DNA of 64,000 nucleotides from Sporomusa silvacetica DSM 10669 (GCF_002257705.1 NZ_LSLK01000152.1:124001-188000); one strand, 5' to 3'; shown: positions 36,742-46,146, counted from the stretch's first letter. The notes: generated from the sequence alone by a model not told the origin. A program made the numbers and translations.

Positions 36742-38932
36742 TATTTTTCCTCCGGTTAGCTGCAGGCTTCTTTTTCGCCGTTGCCTGTACTTCTTTTTCT
36801 TCTACGTTCTTAGCGGTTTCATTGCTATCAGCTGCTTGGCGAGACGAACAGTTCTCATTACTACAAATACTAGAAAAATCACCATTTTTCAATTTATGTC
36901 TGACCATATATGCCCCACATACTTGGCAATTCTCTTTCAATGGCAGATCCCAGGTATTAAAATCACATTCCGGATATTTCTCACAGCCATAAAAGACTCG
37001 TCGGCGTTTAGTGTGACGTTCAACAATAGAACCGCCGCATTTGGGACACTTAACACCAATATCTTTTAAAATTGGCTTAGTATTGCGGCAAGCCGGAAAC
37101 CCGGGGCATGCTAAGAAATTACCATATCGCCCCTGTTTAACGACCATCATCTGACCACAATTTTCACAGGGAACATCAGATACCTCGACAGGTAATTCGA
37201 CATGGCCAATCGCTTCTTCTGCCAAACTTAGATCTTGCGCAAAAGGGGCATAAAATTCTTCTAATACAGTTAACCAAGAGGCATCACCTTCGGCAATATC
37301 GTCTAACTTATCTTCCATTCCAGCAGTAAATTCAACATCTAGAATTTTATCAAAGTATTGCTTTAGAAGGTCAAGTACCACAAATCCCAGCTCGGTAGGA
37401 TGAAATTTTTTCTCAATTCTCTCGACATATCCCCGGTCAACAATTGTCTCGATTGTTGGTGCATAGGTGCTGGGACGTCCAATTCCTTTTTCCTCTAAGA
37501 CTTTGACCAATGATGCCTCTGTGTAGCGAGGCGGTGGTTCGGTAAAATGTTGTTTAGGGTCTAGCTTGTTAAGTTTCAACACTTGTCCTGCTAGTAATGC
37601 AGGTAAAGTGGTTTCCTTATCTAAATCACTATCAGCAGTTTGTTCTACCTCTTTACTCTTACCAATTGCACCACTAAATGCTGCTAAAAATCCCGGGAAT
37701 TTTATTTGTGATCCATTAGATCTGAGTTTATACCTTCCAGCAGTAATCTCGATAGTAAGTGTATCATAAATCGCAGATGTCATCTGACTAGCTATGAATC
37801 TTTCCCAGACAAGTGTATAGAGCTTTAACTGATCTTTGCTCAAGCTAGTGCCAACGGCATCTGGAGTTAATTCCAGGGTAGTTGGCCTAACAGCCTCATG
37901 GGCATCCTGAGATTTTTTATTAGCGTAGGTTGGTGCCTTCGCCGGCAGATAATTTAACCCAAATTTCTTCTCAACATAACTTCGAGCTTCCTGTTGAGCA
38001 ATCTCAGCCACTCGGGTAGAATCGGTACGCATATAGGTAATAAGACCAACTTGCCCCATACGACCAATAGTAAGCCCTTCATACAATTGTTGCGCAATTA
38101 TCATGGTTTTACGGGAAGTAAATCCCAATTTACGGGCAGCCTCTTGCTGCAAACTACTGGTAGTAAAGGGCGGTTGAGGATTACGCTTTCTTTCCCGTTT
38201 TTTAACTTCATTCACTATGTACTCTGCTTGAATTAACTCGCTGACAATGCTTTCTGCTTGCACCTCGTTATTAATAACACTTTTTTGGCCATCAATAGCT
38301 ACTAGTTCAGCATCAAACGCTTTTGAATTCGTCTTTTCTTTAAGTTTAGCTATTATCGTCCAATATTCTTCCGGAGTAAATGCCTGTATCTCTTTTTCTC
38401 TATCACAAATTAGCCGGACGGCAACTGATTGTACCCGGCCAGCACTTAATCCCTTACGCACTTTCCGCCACAAAAGTGGACTCAGCTTATAGCCCACTAT
38501 CCGGTCTAGAATTCGCCTGGCTTGTTGGGCGTAAACCCGCGGCAAATTAATGGGACGTGGGTTTTTGACAGCTTGCTGAATAGCCGTTTTTGTGATCTCG
38601 TTAAATTCAATCCGGCAGGTAGTTTGCTCTGGAATATTGAGGATGTGCGCCAAATGCCATGCAATAGCTTCCCCTTCGCGATCCGGGTCTGTCGCTAGAT
38701 AAACAATATCGGCATTTTTGGCTGCTCCTTTTAGGCTTTTTATAAGATCGCCTTTACCTCGGATATTAATATACTTTGGTTCAAAGCCATTTTCAAGATT
38801 AACACCAAATTGACTTTTAGGCAAATCACGCAAATGTCCCATAGAGGCTTTGACTGTATAATTTTTCCCAAGAAACTTTTCTATTGTCTTGGCTTTAGCC
38901 GGGGATTCTACTACAACTAGAGCTTTGCTCAC
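36734..38932 (-). CDS. topA: DNA topoisomerase I TopA
   Basis: A 732-residue type IA topoisomerase that removes negative supercoils. The Toprim domain is N-terminal (ALVVVESPAKAKTIEKFLG; acidic DPDREGEAIAWHL), the active-site tyrosine lies in GLITYMRTDSTRV, and three C-terminal zinc-ribbon motifs are visible (CENCGQMMV, CPKCGGSIV, CQVCGAYMV). The tail is Lys/Ala-rich. GTG start at 38932 with GAGGGAA upstream; it overlaps the dprA stop by four bases. Confidence 0.97.
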   Translation of the reverse strand: MSKALVVVESPAKAKTIEKFLGKNYTVKASMGHLRDLPKSQFGVNLENGFEPKYINIRGKGDLIKSLKGAAKNADIVYLATDPDREGEAIAWHLAHILNIPEQTTCRIEFNEITKTAIQQAVKNPRPINLPRVYAQQARRILDRIVGYKLSPLLWRKVRKGLSAGRVQSVAVRLICDREKEIQAFTPEEYWTIIAKLKEKTNSKAFDAELVAIDGQKSVINNEVQAESIVSELIQAEYIVNEVKKRERKRNPQPPFTTSSLQQEAARKLGFTSRKTMIIAQQLYEGLTIGRMGQVGLITYMRTDSTRVAEIAQQEARSYVEKKFGLNYLPAKAPTYANKKSQDAHEAVRPTTLELTPDAVGTSLSKDQLKLYTLVWERFIASQMTSAIYDTLTIEITAGRYKLRSNGSQIKFPGFLAAFSGAIGKSKEVEQTADSDLDKETTLPALLAGQVLKLNKLDPKQHFTEPPPRYTEASLVKVLEEKGIGRPSTYAPTIETIVDRGYVERIEKKFHPTELGFVVLDLLKQYFDKILDVEFTAGMEDKLDDIAEGDASWLTVLEEFYAPFAQDLSLAEEAIGHVELPVEVSDVPCENCGQMMVVKQGRYGNFLACPGFPACRNTKPILKDIGVKCPKCGGSIVERHTKRRRVFYGCEKYPECDFNTWDLPLKENCQVCGAYMVRHKLKNGDFSSICSNENCSSRQAADSNETAKNVEEKEVQATAKKKPAANRRKNNG

Positions 38933-40014
38933 TTAATTCCCTCCCTGGCGGTACAGGTATAGCGCTGACCGCTATGTTCGACCGTCAAACCCCTTAATGA
39001 TAGTTGCAATACTATATATGCAGCCGTTGCCGGCAATACATTCAATTTCATCACAATTTCTTCAATTCCTATAGGCTTTTCATAATTTAGCAAACTATAC
39101 ACTTGCTGTTCTTCCGGAGAAAGTTCAGGCTCAGCTTGCTTACCCTGACTTGTCTCCCAACCATACTCTTCTAAGATGTCCATTGCACTATCTACTAGCT
39201 TAGCTCCCTGTTTTATAAGACGGTTTGTTCCTTTACTATTACCTGCAAAAATGCCGCCAGGCACAGCAAAAACATCTCTGCCTTCTTCTAGAGCAAAATC
39301 AGCTGTTATCAGCGCCCCACTTTTTTCTGCAGCTTCTACGACAATAACACCACGCGCAAGACCGTTAATAATACGGTTGCGGGCTGGAAAATGCCCTGGG
39401 TGAGCAATGACACCGGGTGCATATTCCGAAAGTACTACTCCTCTTTCAGCAATACTGGCTAACAGTTTGGCGTTCTCTGGCGGATACGAAATATCCACAC
39501 CTGAGCCAAGCACGGCAACTGTATAGCCCTGTTCCAACGCACCTAGATGAGCGGCTGTATCAATCCCTCTGGCAGCTCCGCTAACAATACCTACTTGGGC
39601 AGTTGCTAATGCTGCTGCCAACATACCGGCAACATTTTTCCCATAAGTTGTCGTTTTACGTGAGCCTACAATAGCTACTAGCTTATCATTTACCGATAAC
39701 GTACCACGGTAATATAGAACATATGGTGGATTAAAGATGTTACGAAGCAGGATGGGATAGTTTTTATCCAACAAACAGCAGAGACCAATTTGTTTTTTTG
39801 TTAATAATTCAGCCAGTTTATGTATATCTATCTTATCCCGTTGACCAAGTAATTTATTACAGACTGTGTTATCAAGACACTTGGATAAAAATAAATCGCC
39901 CTGGTCAGCCAACCAAGCCTGCCGGGCGCTACCAAAATAATCAACCAAGGCCTTAATGCGTGAACTGCCAATACCTGGTACCATCTGCAACGCAGCCAAG
40001 TAAAATTGTTCCAT
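38929..40014 (-). CDS. dprA: DNA-processing protein DprA
   Basis: A 361-residue DprA (Smf) that loads RecA on incoming single-stranded DNA during transformation. It has an N-terminal helix-hairpin-helix/SAM region (ALQMVPGIGSSRIKALVDYF), the Rossmann core (AIVGSRKTTTYGKNVAGML and RIINGLARGVIVVEA) and a C-terminal winged helix. The frame extends to a GTG at 40029 that is part of the GGAGG site, so the ATG at 40014 is used. It heads the dprA-topA-trmFO-xerC-hslVU-codY block. Confidence 0.95.
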   Translation of the reverse strand: MEQFYLAALQMVPGIGSSRIKALVDYFGSARQAWLADQGDLFLSKCLDNTVCNKLLGQRDKIDIHKLAELLTKKQIGLCCLLDKNYPILLRNIFNPPYVLYYRGTLSVNDKLVAIVGSRKTTTYGKNVAGMLAAALATAQVGIVSGAARGIDTAAHLGALEQGYTVAVLGSGVDISYPPENAKLLASIAERGVVLSEYAPGVIAHPGHFPARNRIINGLARGVIVVEAAEKSGALITADFALEEGRDVFAVPGGIFAGNSKGTNRLIKQGAKLVDSAMDILEEYGWETSQGKQAEPELSPEEQQVYSLLNYEKPIGIEEIVMKLNVLPATAAYIVLQLSLRGLTVEHSGQRYTCTAREGIK

Positions 40015-40093
40015 ATCCAGTTCCTCCACATTTAGCTAACATTGAAACGCCAATAGCACATAGTAAATACTTGGAAAATTGTAGGTAATAGCA

Positions 40094-40123
40094 ATTATAC
40101 CTGGAATAAAATCTAAAGGTCAA
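40094..40123 (-). promoter_or_regulatory. Sigma-A promoter upstream of dprA
   Basis: On the minus strand TTGACC (40118-40123) and TATAAT (40094-40099) are separated by 18 bases. The -10 is perfect and the -35 has five of six consensus bases. The start of transcription would be about 75 bases upstream of dprA. No terminator is obvious between dprA and codY, so it could serve the whole seven-gene block. Confidence 0.75.
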
Positions 40124-40170
40124 GGGCCTAATGCCCTATTTTTAAGATTTTTTATAATAAATTAGCTTTT

Positions 40171-41289
40171 TTAACAATAATTTAATAATAATTTAGCAAT
40201 ATCTGCAGCTGCATTAGGTCGACCAAGTAACCCGGCCTGCTGACGTAACGCGGATAAATCATCATTATCCTCAAATAGTAACCGAATTAAAATGGCTTGC
40301 AATTCTGGTAGAGAATCTGCCCTGAGAGCAACATGGCTTGCTAATAAAAACTGTGTGTTTGCTTCTTCCTGTCCCGGTATAGGACGGAAAATAACAAGTG
40401 GCACCGCCTTGGTCAGAGCTTCTGCTGAGCTCATCCCACCAGGTTTGGATATTAATAAATCGGCAACACTCATATACTCGTGTACATTATCGATATAACC
40501 TAGAACCTTGACTGGATGCTTGGCGGATGCTGCAATTTGAACAAGTTCCCTGTAAAGCGACTGGTTTTTTCCCGCTATAGCAATAAGCTGTAATGGTCTG
40601 TCAATTTGATTACATAAATTTAGTATTTTATCTATTGGTAAAACGCCTGCACCACCGCCCATAATCAATATATTCTTGCGGCCCTGAGAAAGTTTAAGCT
40701 TAGCCATTAGCTTCTCTTTACTATTTGGTTGACTAAACTTATTGCTAACAGGTATTCCTGTAACGGCAATGGAGTCAGCAGCAATGCCATACTGACGTAA
40801 GTAATCAGCCAGAGCAAGGTGAGCTACAAAATAGTAATCTATTTCGGGGTATACCCATAGACGGTGAACAACAAAATCTGTAACGATAGCTACCATTGGA
40901 ACAGTAATTAGCCCCTTTTTCTTTAGCCATGCCACTAATCCTGCTGGAGTTGCATGAGTACATACAATAACCTCAGGCTGAAACTCATTAATATAATTAA
41001 GCATGCGTTTAGCAAGAAATCGACTAATTAACTCTCGTCCAAACAGCGCCATGCGGCTTTGGTTCCCCCAGCCATAGGCAGTTCCATAGAGCGCAGGAAA
41101 AACAGTAAGTATTTTTAAGTATATTGTAAGTATTGCCTGACCAATAGCGGGGGGAAAGAAATCAAATACATTGCATAACTCAGTTTCACACGCATACTTC
41201 ATCGTAAGAATTTGACTGACTGCCTGCGCTGCCCTGATATGACCTGCACCTATCGGAGCGCTAATAAATAAAATTCGCTTATTACTCAA
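40171..41289 (-). CDS. MGDG synthase-family glycosyltransferase
   Basis: A 372-residue GT28-type glycosyltransferase. The N-terminal half is the MGDG-synthase type (ILFISAPIGAGHIRAAQAVS, PEVIVCTHATPAGLVAWL), the C-terminal half the nucleotide-sugar domain (ILIMGGGAGVLPIDKILNLC, LLISKPGGMSSAEALTKAVP). Related proteins such as UgtP add sugars to diacylglycerol; the substrate here cannot be read from sequence. The TTG start at 41289 overlaps the folK end by eight bases, so it belongs to the fol operon. A MurG role is unlikely because the N-terminal domain differs. Confidence 0.85.
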   Translation of the reverse strand: MSNKRILFISAPIGAGHIRAAQAVSQILTMKYACETELCNVFDFFPPAIGQAILTIYLKILTVFPALYGTAYGWGNQSRMALFGRELISRFLAKRMLNYINEFQPEVIVCTHATPAGLVAWLKKKGLITVPMVAIVTDFVVHRLWVYPEIDYYFVAHLALADYLRQYGIAADSIAVTGIPVSNKFSQPNSKEKLMAKLKLSQGRKNILIMGGGAGVLPIDKILNLCNQIDRPLQLIAIAGKNQSLYRELVQIAASAKHPVKVLGYIDNVHEYMSVADLLISKPGGMSSAEALTKAVPLVIFRPIPGQEEANTQFLLASHVALRADSLPELQAILIRLLFEDNDDLSALRQQAGLLGRPNAAADIAKLLLNYC

Positions 41290-41806
41290 GCGTAGCCGCC
41301 TGCCCAGAAGGATTTATTGCACCATATACATTGACTTGGCTGTCATCTATGGTGGACAGCAGCAGTTCTTGTGCAGTCTTCCCTTTGTATACTGCTATAT
41401 GACCTGCAATCTCCGCTAACGGAATTAAAACGAATTTTCTCTCAGGCATGCGCGGATGCGGGAGTTCAAGCACAGTAGTAGTCATCTCCACGTCATGATA
41501 TACCAAAAGGTCAATATCAATGTTACGCGGGCCCCAGCGAACTTCTCGAACCCTTCCCATTTGCCGCTCAGTTGCCAGGCAAATGGTAAGCAGTTCTAGC
41601 GGCGGCAAATCAGTATTAATAGCAATCACGGCATTGAGGAAACTTGGCTGCTCTTTTAAACCCACCGGTTCCGTCTCATATAAGAAAGACACTTTTTCAA
41701 TCGAAATTCTGGGATGATTACCTAACAGTCTAATTGCAGTAGCAATATTTTCTTCCCTGGTATGCACAGTATTGCTGATATTAGAACCCAGTCCCAAAAC
41801 GATCAT
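41282..41806 (-). CDS. folK: 6-hydroxymethyl-7,8-dihydropterin pyrophosphokinase FolK
   Basis: A 174-residue HPPK that activates hydroxymethyldihydropterin with ATP for folate synthesis. The family signature is clear: GLGSNI at the N-terminus, FLYETEPVGLKEQPSFLNAV, and the metal-binding WGPRNIDIDLLVY. It overlaps folB upstream by four bases and the glycosyltransferase downstream by eight, so the genes are coupled. Confidence 0.96.
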   Translation of the reverse strand: MIVLGLGSNISNTVHTREENIATAIRLLGNHPRISIEKVSFLYETEPVGLKEQPSFLNAVIAINTDLPPLELLTICLATERQMGRVREVRWGPRNIDIDLLVYHDVEMTTTVLELPHPRMPERKFVLIPLAEIAGHIAVYKGKTAQELLLSTIDDSQVNVYGAINPSGQAATLE

Positions 41807-42171
41807 TGTTCACGTCTCCGTACAGACTCAACTTCCACATAATCAAGTGCTGCCGCAATTGGCACCGAGGGCTTGCGCACCCGTACGATCACTTCTTCAA
41901 CAAGGGGGTGCAACCGCAAAACCTCCCCGCCAATATGGTAGGCTAATGCTTCTAAAAGCTGAAAACGATTGTTTTCTACGATCTCTTTAGTTTGGTTATA
42001 TATAGATACATAGTCTACCGTCTCTTGAAGGTTATCGCTTTTGCCAGCCTGGCTTAAATCAGCCTTCAGGTCAAGATCAACATAAAAACGCTGTCCTAAC
42101 TCCCGCTCAAATTCATATACCCCGTGAAAGCCGTAAAACACCATGTTTTTTAAAGATACTCTATGACTCAC
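41803..42171 (-). CDS. folB: Dihydroneopterin aldolase FolB
   Basis: A 122-residue FolB converting dihydroneopterin to hydroxymethyldihydropterin. Family segments NMVFYGFHGVYEFERELGQR and TVDYVSIYNQTKEIVE are visible. Start GTG at 42171 with AGGGGGAG upstream. It sits between folP and folK, giving the three sequential late folate steps in one operon. Confidence 0.95.
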   Translation of the reverse strand: MSHRVSLKNMVFYGFHGVYEFERELGQRFYVDLDLKADLSQAGKSDNLQETVDYVSIYNQTKEIVENNRFQLLEALAYHIGGEVLRLHPLVEEVIVRVRKPSVPIAAALDYVEVESVRRREQ

Positions 42172-42182
42172 TTTGACTCCCC

Positions 42183-43385
42183 CTACTTGTATTTCGCATT
42201 AAGCATTGCATCGGTCATACGAGCAATGCGGGCGATGGCTTTTACATCATGTACTCTAACAATATTTGCACCTTTAGTAATTCCGAATGCTACAGTAGCA
42301 GCTGTTCCTTCCACTCTGTCATTAGCTGGAGCATCTAATATATCGCCTATAAAGCGTTTGCGCGAAGTACCTAAGAGTACCGGGCAACCAAGCGACTTAA
42401 GTTCGTCTAGCCGGGCCATGATAACTAGATTGTCTGAACCCTTTTTGACAAAACCGATACCTGGATCTACAATAAAGTTATCTGGCCCTATACCAGCAGT
42501 CTCACCAATCTGCATACTACGCCGTAAAAATTCAAGCATATGAGACATAATATCCCTTTGATACTCAGCCTCGCCTTGATTATACATAATGACTACAGGA
42601 ACATTATATTCGGCTGCTACTTTAGCCATTTCAAGGTCAAACTGCAGACCCCAGATATCATTGATAATATGGGCACCCGCTTTTAGCGTTTCCCTGGCAA
42701 CACTGGCTTTATAAGTATCTATAGAAATCGGTATACTAAAGGCATTCAGAACTTTTTCTAATATAGGCATTAGCCTTTCCAGTTCTTCTTCAGCCGAAAT
42801 TTTATGCGAACCATATGGCCTGGTCGATTCGGCACCAATGTCAATGATATCAGCACCATCTTTTATCATTTGTTCGACATGTTTTAAGGCAACATCTATA
42901 TTGTTAAACTTCCCGCCATCGGAAAAGGAATCTGGTGTAAAGTTCAAAATACCCATAATCAAGGTTTTTTCCGGAGAAATTGATAGCGTATGCGCCCCTA
43001 GCTTATAGCTACGCTGGGGAAATTTTTCGTCAGCCGCTATTATAGCTTCCAGTTCCTCAGCCATTTTTTTTAGGCCCCACGGCTGAACTTTGAGTTGGGG
43101 AATACATTGTTTGAAGTGTTTTAAGCTACCGCTTAGCAGCACATCCGTATATTGGTTGCTATAATCAGCTGTTCCTCTTGAAACCGAGGCCTCACCGCCT
43201 TTAGAAAGAAATGTCTGCTTTAAAATAAGCGCAGCCTTGCTTACTACATTTTCAACTTTTATAGTCTTATAAACAGCCTTATTTGACATAATAGCTGCTC
43301 CCGCGGGATCACAATTAACCATTGCTACTTCTTTTCGGGCCTGCTCCTGGTTTTTTATTTCAATTATTCGCATATTATATTGCAT
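42183..43385 (-). CDS. folP: Dihydropteroate synthase FolP with N-terminal extension
   Basis: A 400-residue DHPS joining p-aminobenzoate to the pterin. The TIM-barrel domain begins at about residue 137 with LIMGILNFTPDSFSDGGKF and includes DIIDIGAESTRPYG and NFIVDPGIGFVKKGSDN. About 130 residues precede it; such extensions occur in Clostridia and Negativicutes, function unknown to me. The open frame's GTG at 43391 lies in the GGGGAGG site, so the ATG at 43385 is used. It is first in folP-folB-folK-glycosyltransferase. Confidence 0.95.
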   Translation of the reverse strand: MQYNMRIIEIKNQEQARKEVAMVNCDPAGAAIMSNKAVYKTIKVENVVSKAALILKQTFLSKGGEASVSRGTADYSNQYTDVLLSGSLKHFKQCIPQLKVQPWGLKKMAEELEAIIAADEKFPQRSYKLGAHTLSISPEKTLIMGILNFTPDSFSDGGKFNNIDVALKHVEQMIKDGADIIDIGAESTRPYGSHKISAEEELERLMPILEKVLNAFSIPISIDTYKASVARETLKAGAHIINDIWGLQFDLEMAKVAAEYNVPVVIMYNQGEAEYQRDIMSHMLEFLRRSMQIGETAGIGPDNFIVDPGIGFVKKGSDNLVIMARLDELKSLGCPVLLGTSRKRFIGDILDAPANDRVEGTAATVAFGITKGANIVRVHDVKAIARIARMTDAMLNAKYK

Positions 43386-43507
43386 TAGCACCCTCCCCTA
43401 TTGCGGAAAAATATGATTTTATTGTATCATAAAATTATGTAGAATAAAGATTATTATGCAAATTTTAGAGAATTATCATCAGATTTGCAATATCTAGGAG
43501 GCATATT

Positions 43508-44560
43508 ATGAGACAACGCCTATCGCCTGATCATTTTAATCTCCCTGTTGAACAGATAAAAAGTGGCTATTTCAGTGACAGTTATTTTTTACGCACCCAA
43601 GAAATTCTAATCAAAGACAACCATCGTCCCCGAGTAGTAATGCAAGTGTTTCAACGTCAACAGGCCGTTGTATGTGGTATTGATGAAGCTATTGCCATTA
43701 TTAAAAAATGCGCCCATGATCCTGACAATTTACTTATTCATGCCTTGTATGATGGCGATCCGATTGCCCCCTGGGAAACTGTTATGACTATCGAGGGGGA
43801 TTTGGCAAACTTTTCGCATCTAGAAACTGTTTATCTGGGTTCACTCTCCCGCCAAAGTAAAATTGCCACTAATGTGCAGCGGGTAGTACAAGCGGCTAAT
43901 GGTAAACCAGTTTTATTTTTCCCTTCACGGTTTGATCACTATGCTGTCCAGGAATCTGACGGTTATGCGGCTCATATTGGTGGTGTATTTGGTGTTTCTA
44001 CGCCTGCTAATGGCTCACTCTGGGGCGCCGATGCACTTGGCACCATTCCCCATGCCTTAATTTCTGCTTATGGCGGCGATACTGTACGGGCCACCAAAGC
44101 CTTTGATACCCATACGGATCGGAAAATAGGCCGAGTAGCGCTTATCGATTTTTCCAATGACTGCGTTGCAACAGCTTTGGCCGTAGCCAGAGAAATGGGT
44201 GATACTCTAGGGGGTGTTCGCCTTGATACTGCTGATACCCTTGTTGATGCTTCGGTACTTCCTTATATGGGTACATTTAAACCTACTGGTGTCTGTGCGC
44301 AACTGGTTATAAATGTCCGTCAAGCTCTTGACCGTGAGGGATTTAGTCATGTAAAGATAATGGTATCTGGCGGTTTTAACACTGAGCGTATCAAGCAGTT
44401 TGAAGCGGCTAATGTGCCTGTTGACGTTTATGCTGTTGGCAGTAGTTTATTTAATGATAATATCAACTTCACGGCAGATGTAGTTATGGTAGATGGTCAA
44501 CCTTGTGGTAAAGTTGGCCGAAGTTACCATCCGAATCCCCGTCTGGCTTTAGTAAAATAG
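43508..44560 (+). CDS. pncB: Nicotinate phosphoribosyltransferase family protein
   Basis: A 350-residue NAPRTase-type enzyme that forms nicotinate mononucleotide from nicotinate and PRPP in NAD salvage. The N-terminal GYFSDSYFLRTQEIL, the FSHLETVYLGSLSRQSKIAT region and the phosphate-binding KIMVSGGFNTERIKQFEAAN fit the short archaeal/Firmicute branch of the family. ATG at 43508 with AGGAGG upstream. It is transcribed divergently from folP and ends at a strong terminator. A related quinolinate enzyme is less likely on these segments. Confidence 0.87.
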   Translation: MRQRLSPDHFNLPVEQIKSGYFSDSYFLRTQEILIKDNHRPRVVMQVFQRQQAVVCGIDEAIAIIKKCAHDPDNLLIHALYDGDPIAPWETVMTIEGDLANFSHLETVYLGSLSRQSKIATNVQRVVQAANGKPVLFFPSRFDHYAVQESDGYAAHIGGVFGVSTPANGSLWGADALGTIPHALISAYGGDTVRATKAFDTHTDRKIGRVALIDFSNDCVATALAVAREMGDTLGGVRLDTADTLVDASVLPYMGTFKPTGVCAQLVINVRQALDREGFSHVKIMVSGGFNTERIKQFEAANVPVDVYAVGSSLFNDNINFTADVVMVDGQPCGKVGRSYHPNPRLALVK

Positions 44561-44573
44561 TAAACAATAAAAA

Positions 44574-44608
44574 GGTGAAACAACCAGATCGGTTGCTTCA
44601 CCTTTTTT
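44574..44608. terminator. Bidirectional Rho-independent terminator
   Basis: Stem GGTGAAACAACC (44574-44585) with GGTTGCTTCACC (44591-44602), loop of five, one mismatch, flanked by A-run on the left and T6 on the right. It ends the pncB-like gene on the plus strand, and the mirror U-run on the minus strand lets it also end the TPM/LemA transcript. Confidence 0.9.
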
Positions 44609-44609
44609 G

Positions 44610-44749
44610 TCCAGATGGAAAGTATAACTTTCCCTGGATTGAACGACTAAGGCTTCTGCCGGCGACGCACCCGGATGGTGCTAGTGCCGATTGCGCCATG
44701 GATGGCATAGCAATTCGGCCGTCCTAAAGGACTTGGCACAAGCCAAGTC
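44610..44749. repeat. Cluster of three hairpins between convergent genes
   Basis: Three consecutive inverted repeats fill this GC-richer stretch: 44610-44638 (TCCAG plus GGAAAGT, loop ATA, ACTTTCC plus CTGGA, 2-base bulge), 44686-44719 (GCCGA-TTGC ... GCAA-TTCGGC) and 44730-44749 (GACTTGGC, loop ACAA, GCCAAGTC). The sequence codes for nothing I recognise. It could be a composite extragenic palindromic element or a structured RNA read through from pncB. The third hairpin has no U-run. Confidence 0.6.
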
Positions 44750-44772
44750 TTATCTTATTCACTATTATTTAA

Positions 44773-45534
44773 TTACCACTTTCGGCTCGAGCCGCCACCA
44801 CCACCGGAACCTCCGCCATAGCCGCCACCGGAACCTCCACCACCGCCACCACGAAATCGCAGTAACGAAAGAATAAGATAGGTAATACTTCCACCTAGAA
44901 ATAGCCAATCACAGATAAATAATGCCAATGCTCCTGCTACTAGTGCAAGCTGTGCCCACCATGGCAGAGTATCTAACCAAGATTGATTGGCAACAGACTG
45001 TGCCTTAGCTGGCTTGGCATCAGTACTTATATCCAGATTATACTCTTTAGCTGTTATATTAACTAACGCCTGATAGCCATTCCAAATACCTTTATTGTAA
45101 TCATTGGCGGCAAAATAGGGTATCATGTACGTATCTTGAATGGCACCTGTTTTCGCATCATTGAGGGCACCTTCCAAGCCATAACCTACTTCTATCCTGG
45201 ATTGTCGGTCATTTACGGCAACTAATAGTAGCACACCGTTATTTAGCTGTTTATCACCAATACCCCACTGTCTTAGTACCTCCAAGGCATACGTCTCCGC
45301 TGGGGTTTCCTCAAGAGACTTGACTGTCAATACCACAATTTGTGCTTTAGTTATAGCCGCCAGCTTACTGCCTAAACTATTAATTTTGCTTTTGGTTTCA
45401 GAATCCAGTACGCCAGCATGGTCTTGAACATATATACTCTGCGTCGGTGCCGGAGGAATTTGAGGCTGAGCCCAAGCACTTGCTGCTAGTAATACATACC
45501 CTACCAAAACTAGCCAAGCTAACCTTTTATTCAT
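44773..45534 (-). CDS. TPM-domain (YgcG family) membrane protein
   Basis: A 253-residue protein with a signal peptide (LVLVGYVLLAASAWAQ), a TPM domain (about 35-160, QDHAGVLDSETKSKINSLGS; VNDRQSRIEVGYGLEGALND), two membrane segments (about 195-230) and a glycine/serine-rich tail. TPM proteins are often encoded with LemA, as here. Biochemical function in bacteria is not settled. ATG at 45534, 23 bases after the lemA stop. Confidence 0.88.
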   Translation of the reverse strand: MNKRLAWLVLVGYVLLAASAWAQPQIPPAPTQSIYVQDHAGVLDSETKSKINSLGSKLAAITKAQIVVLTVKSLEETPAETYALEVLRQWGIGDKQLNNGVLLLVAVNDRQSRIEVGYGLEGALNDAKTGAIQDTYMIPYFAANDYNKGIWNGYQALVNITAKEYNLDISTDAKPAKAQSVANQSWLDTLPWWAQLALVAGALALFICDWLFLGGSITYLILSLLRFRGGGGGGSGGGYGGGSGGGGGSSRKW

Positions 45535-45557
45535 AAGTTATCCCCTCGCTTGGCCAA

Positions 45558-46112
45558 TTAGAATTTAACCTGTGGAACTTGTTTTGCGCCTTCTTCAGCT
45601 TTAAAATACTCTTTGGGTCCAAAACCCATCATGCCAGCAAACAGGCTTGTTGGCATGGAACGTATTTTTACATTATAGCCTTGCACAGCATCATTATAAT
45701 CTTTTCGAGCCACGGCAATTCGGTTTTCGGTACCACTAAGTTCGTCCATAAGTGCCCGGAAATTTTGGTCAGCCTTAAGATTTGGATAATTCTCGACGAC
45801 AACCAATAGTCTACTGAGAGCTGAATTCAGTTCAGCATTTGCCTCTGCCTTACCAACCGGTCCTTGTGCTCCTGTCAGCTTTGCACGTGCATCAGCTACA
45901 GCCTGAATCGCCTGTTGTTCATGGGCAGCATAGCCTTTCACAGTATTAACCAAATTGGGAATCAAATCGGCTCGACGCTGCAGTTGGTTTTCAATCTGAC
46001 TCCACTTACCATTAACACTTTCATTCATGCTAACCAGCGTGTTATAACTGAACACAGCACTTACCAGTAACACCCCAACTATAGCAATAGCAATCCATAC
46101 TGTCTTATTCAT
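45558..46112 (-). CDS. lemA: LemA family protein
   Basis: A 184-residue LemA protein: N-terminal membrane helix (about 5-24) and a helical bundle with the family segments WSQIENQLQRRADLIPNLVN and ENYPNLKADQNFRALMDELS. Its function is unknown, but the lemA-TPM pair is widely conserved. ATG at 46112 with AAAAGGGGA upstream. Confidence 0.92.
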   Translation of the reverse strand: MNKTVWIAIAIVGVLLVSAVFSYNTLVSMNESVNGKWSQIENQLQRRADLIPNLVNTVKGYAAHEQQAIQAVADARAKLTGAQGPVGKAEANAELNSALSRLLVVVENYPNLKADQNFRALMDELSGTENRIAVARKDYNDAVQGYNVKIRSMPTSLFAGMMGFGPKEYFKAEEGAKQVPQVKF

Positions 46113-46146
46113 TTAAAAATCCCCTTTTTTTAGACTTCCTATTTTT

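Noticed and set aside
40124..40136. GGGC-CTAAT-GCCC followed by ATTTTT on the plus strand, considered as terminator.
   Set aside because: Only four-base arms and no plus-strand gene upstream; it lies next to the dprA promoter instead.
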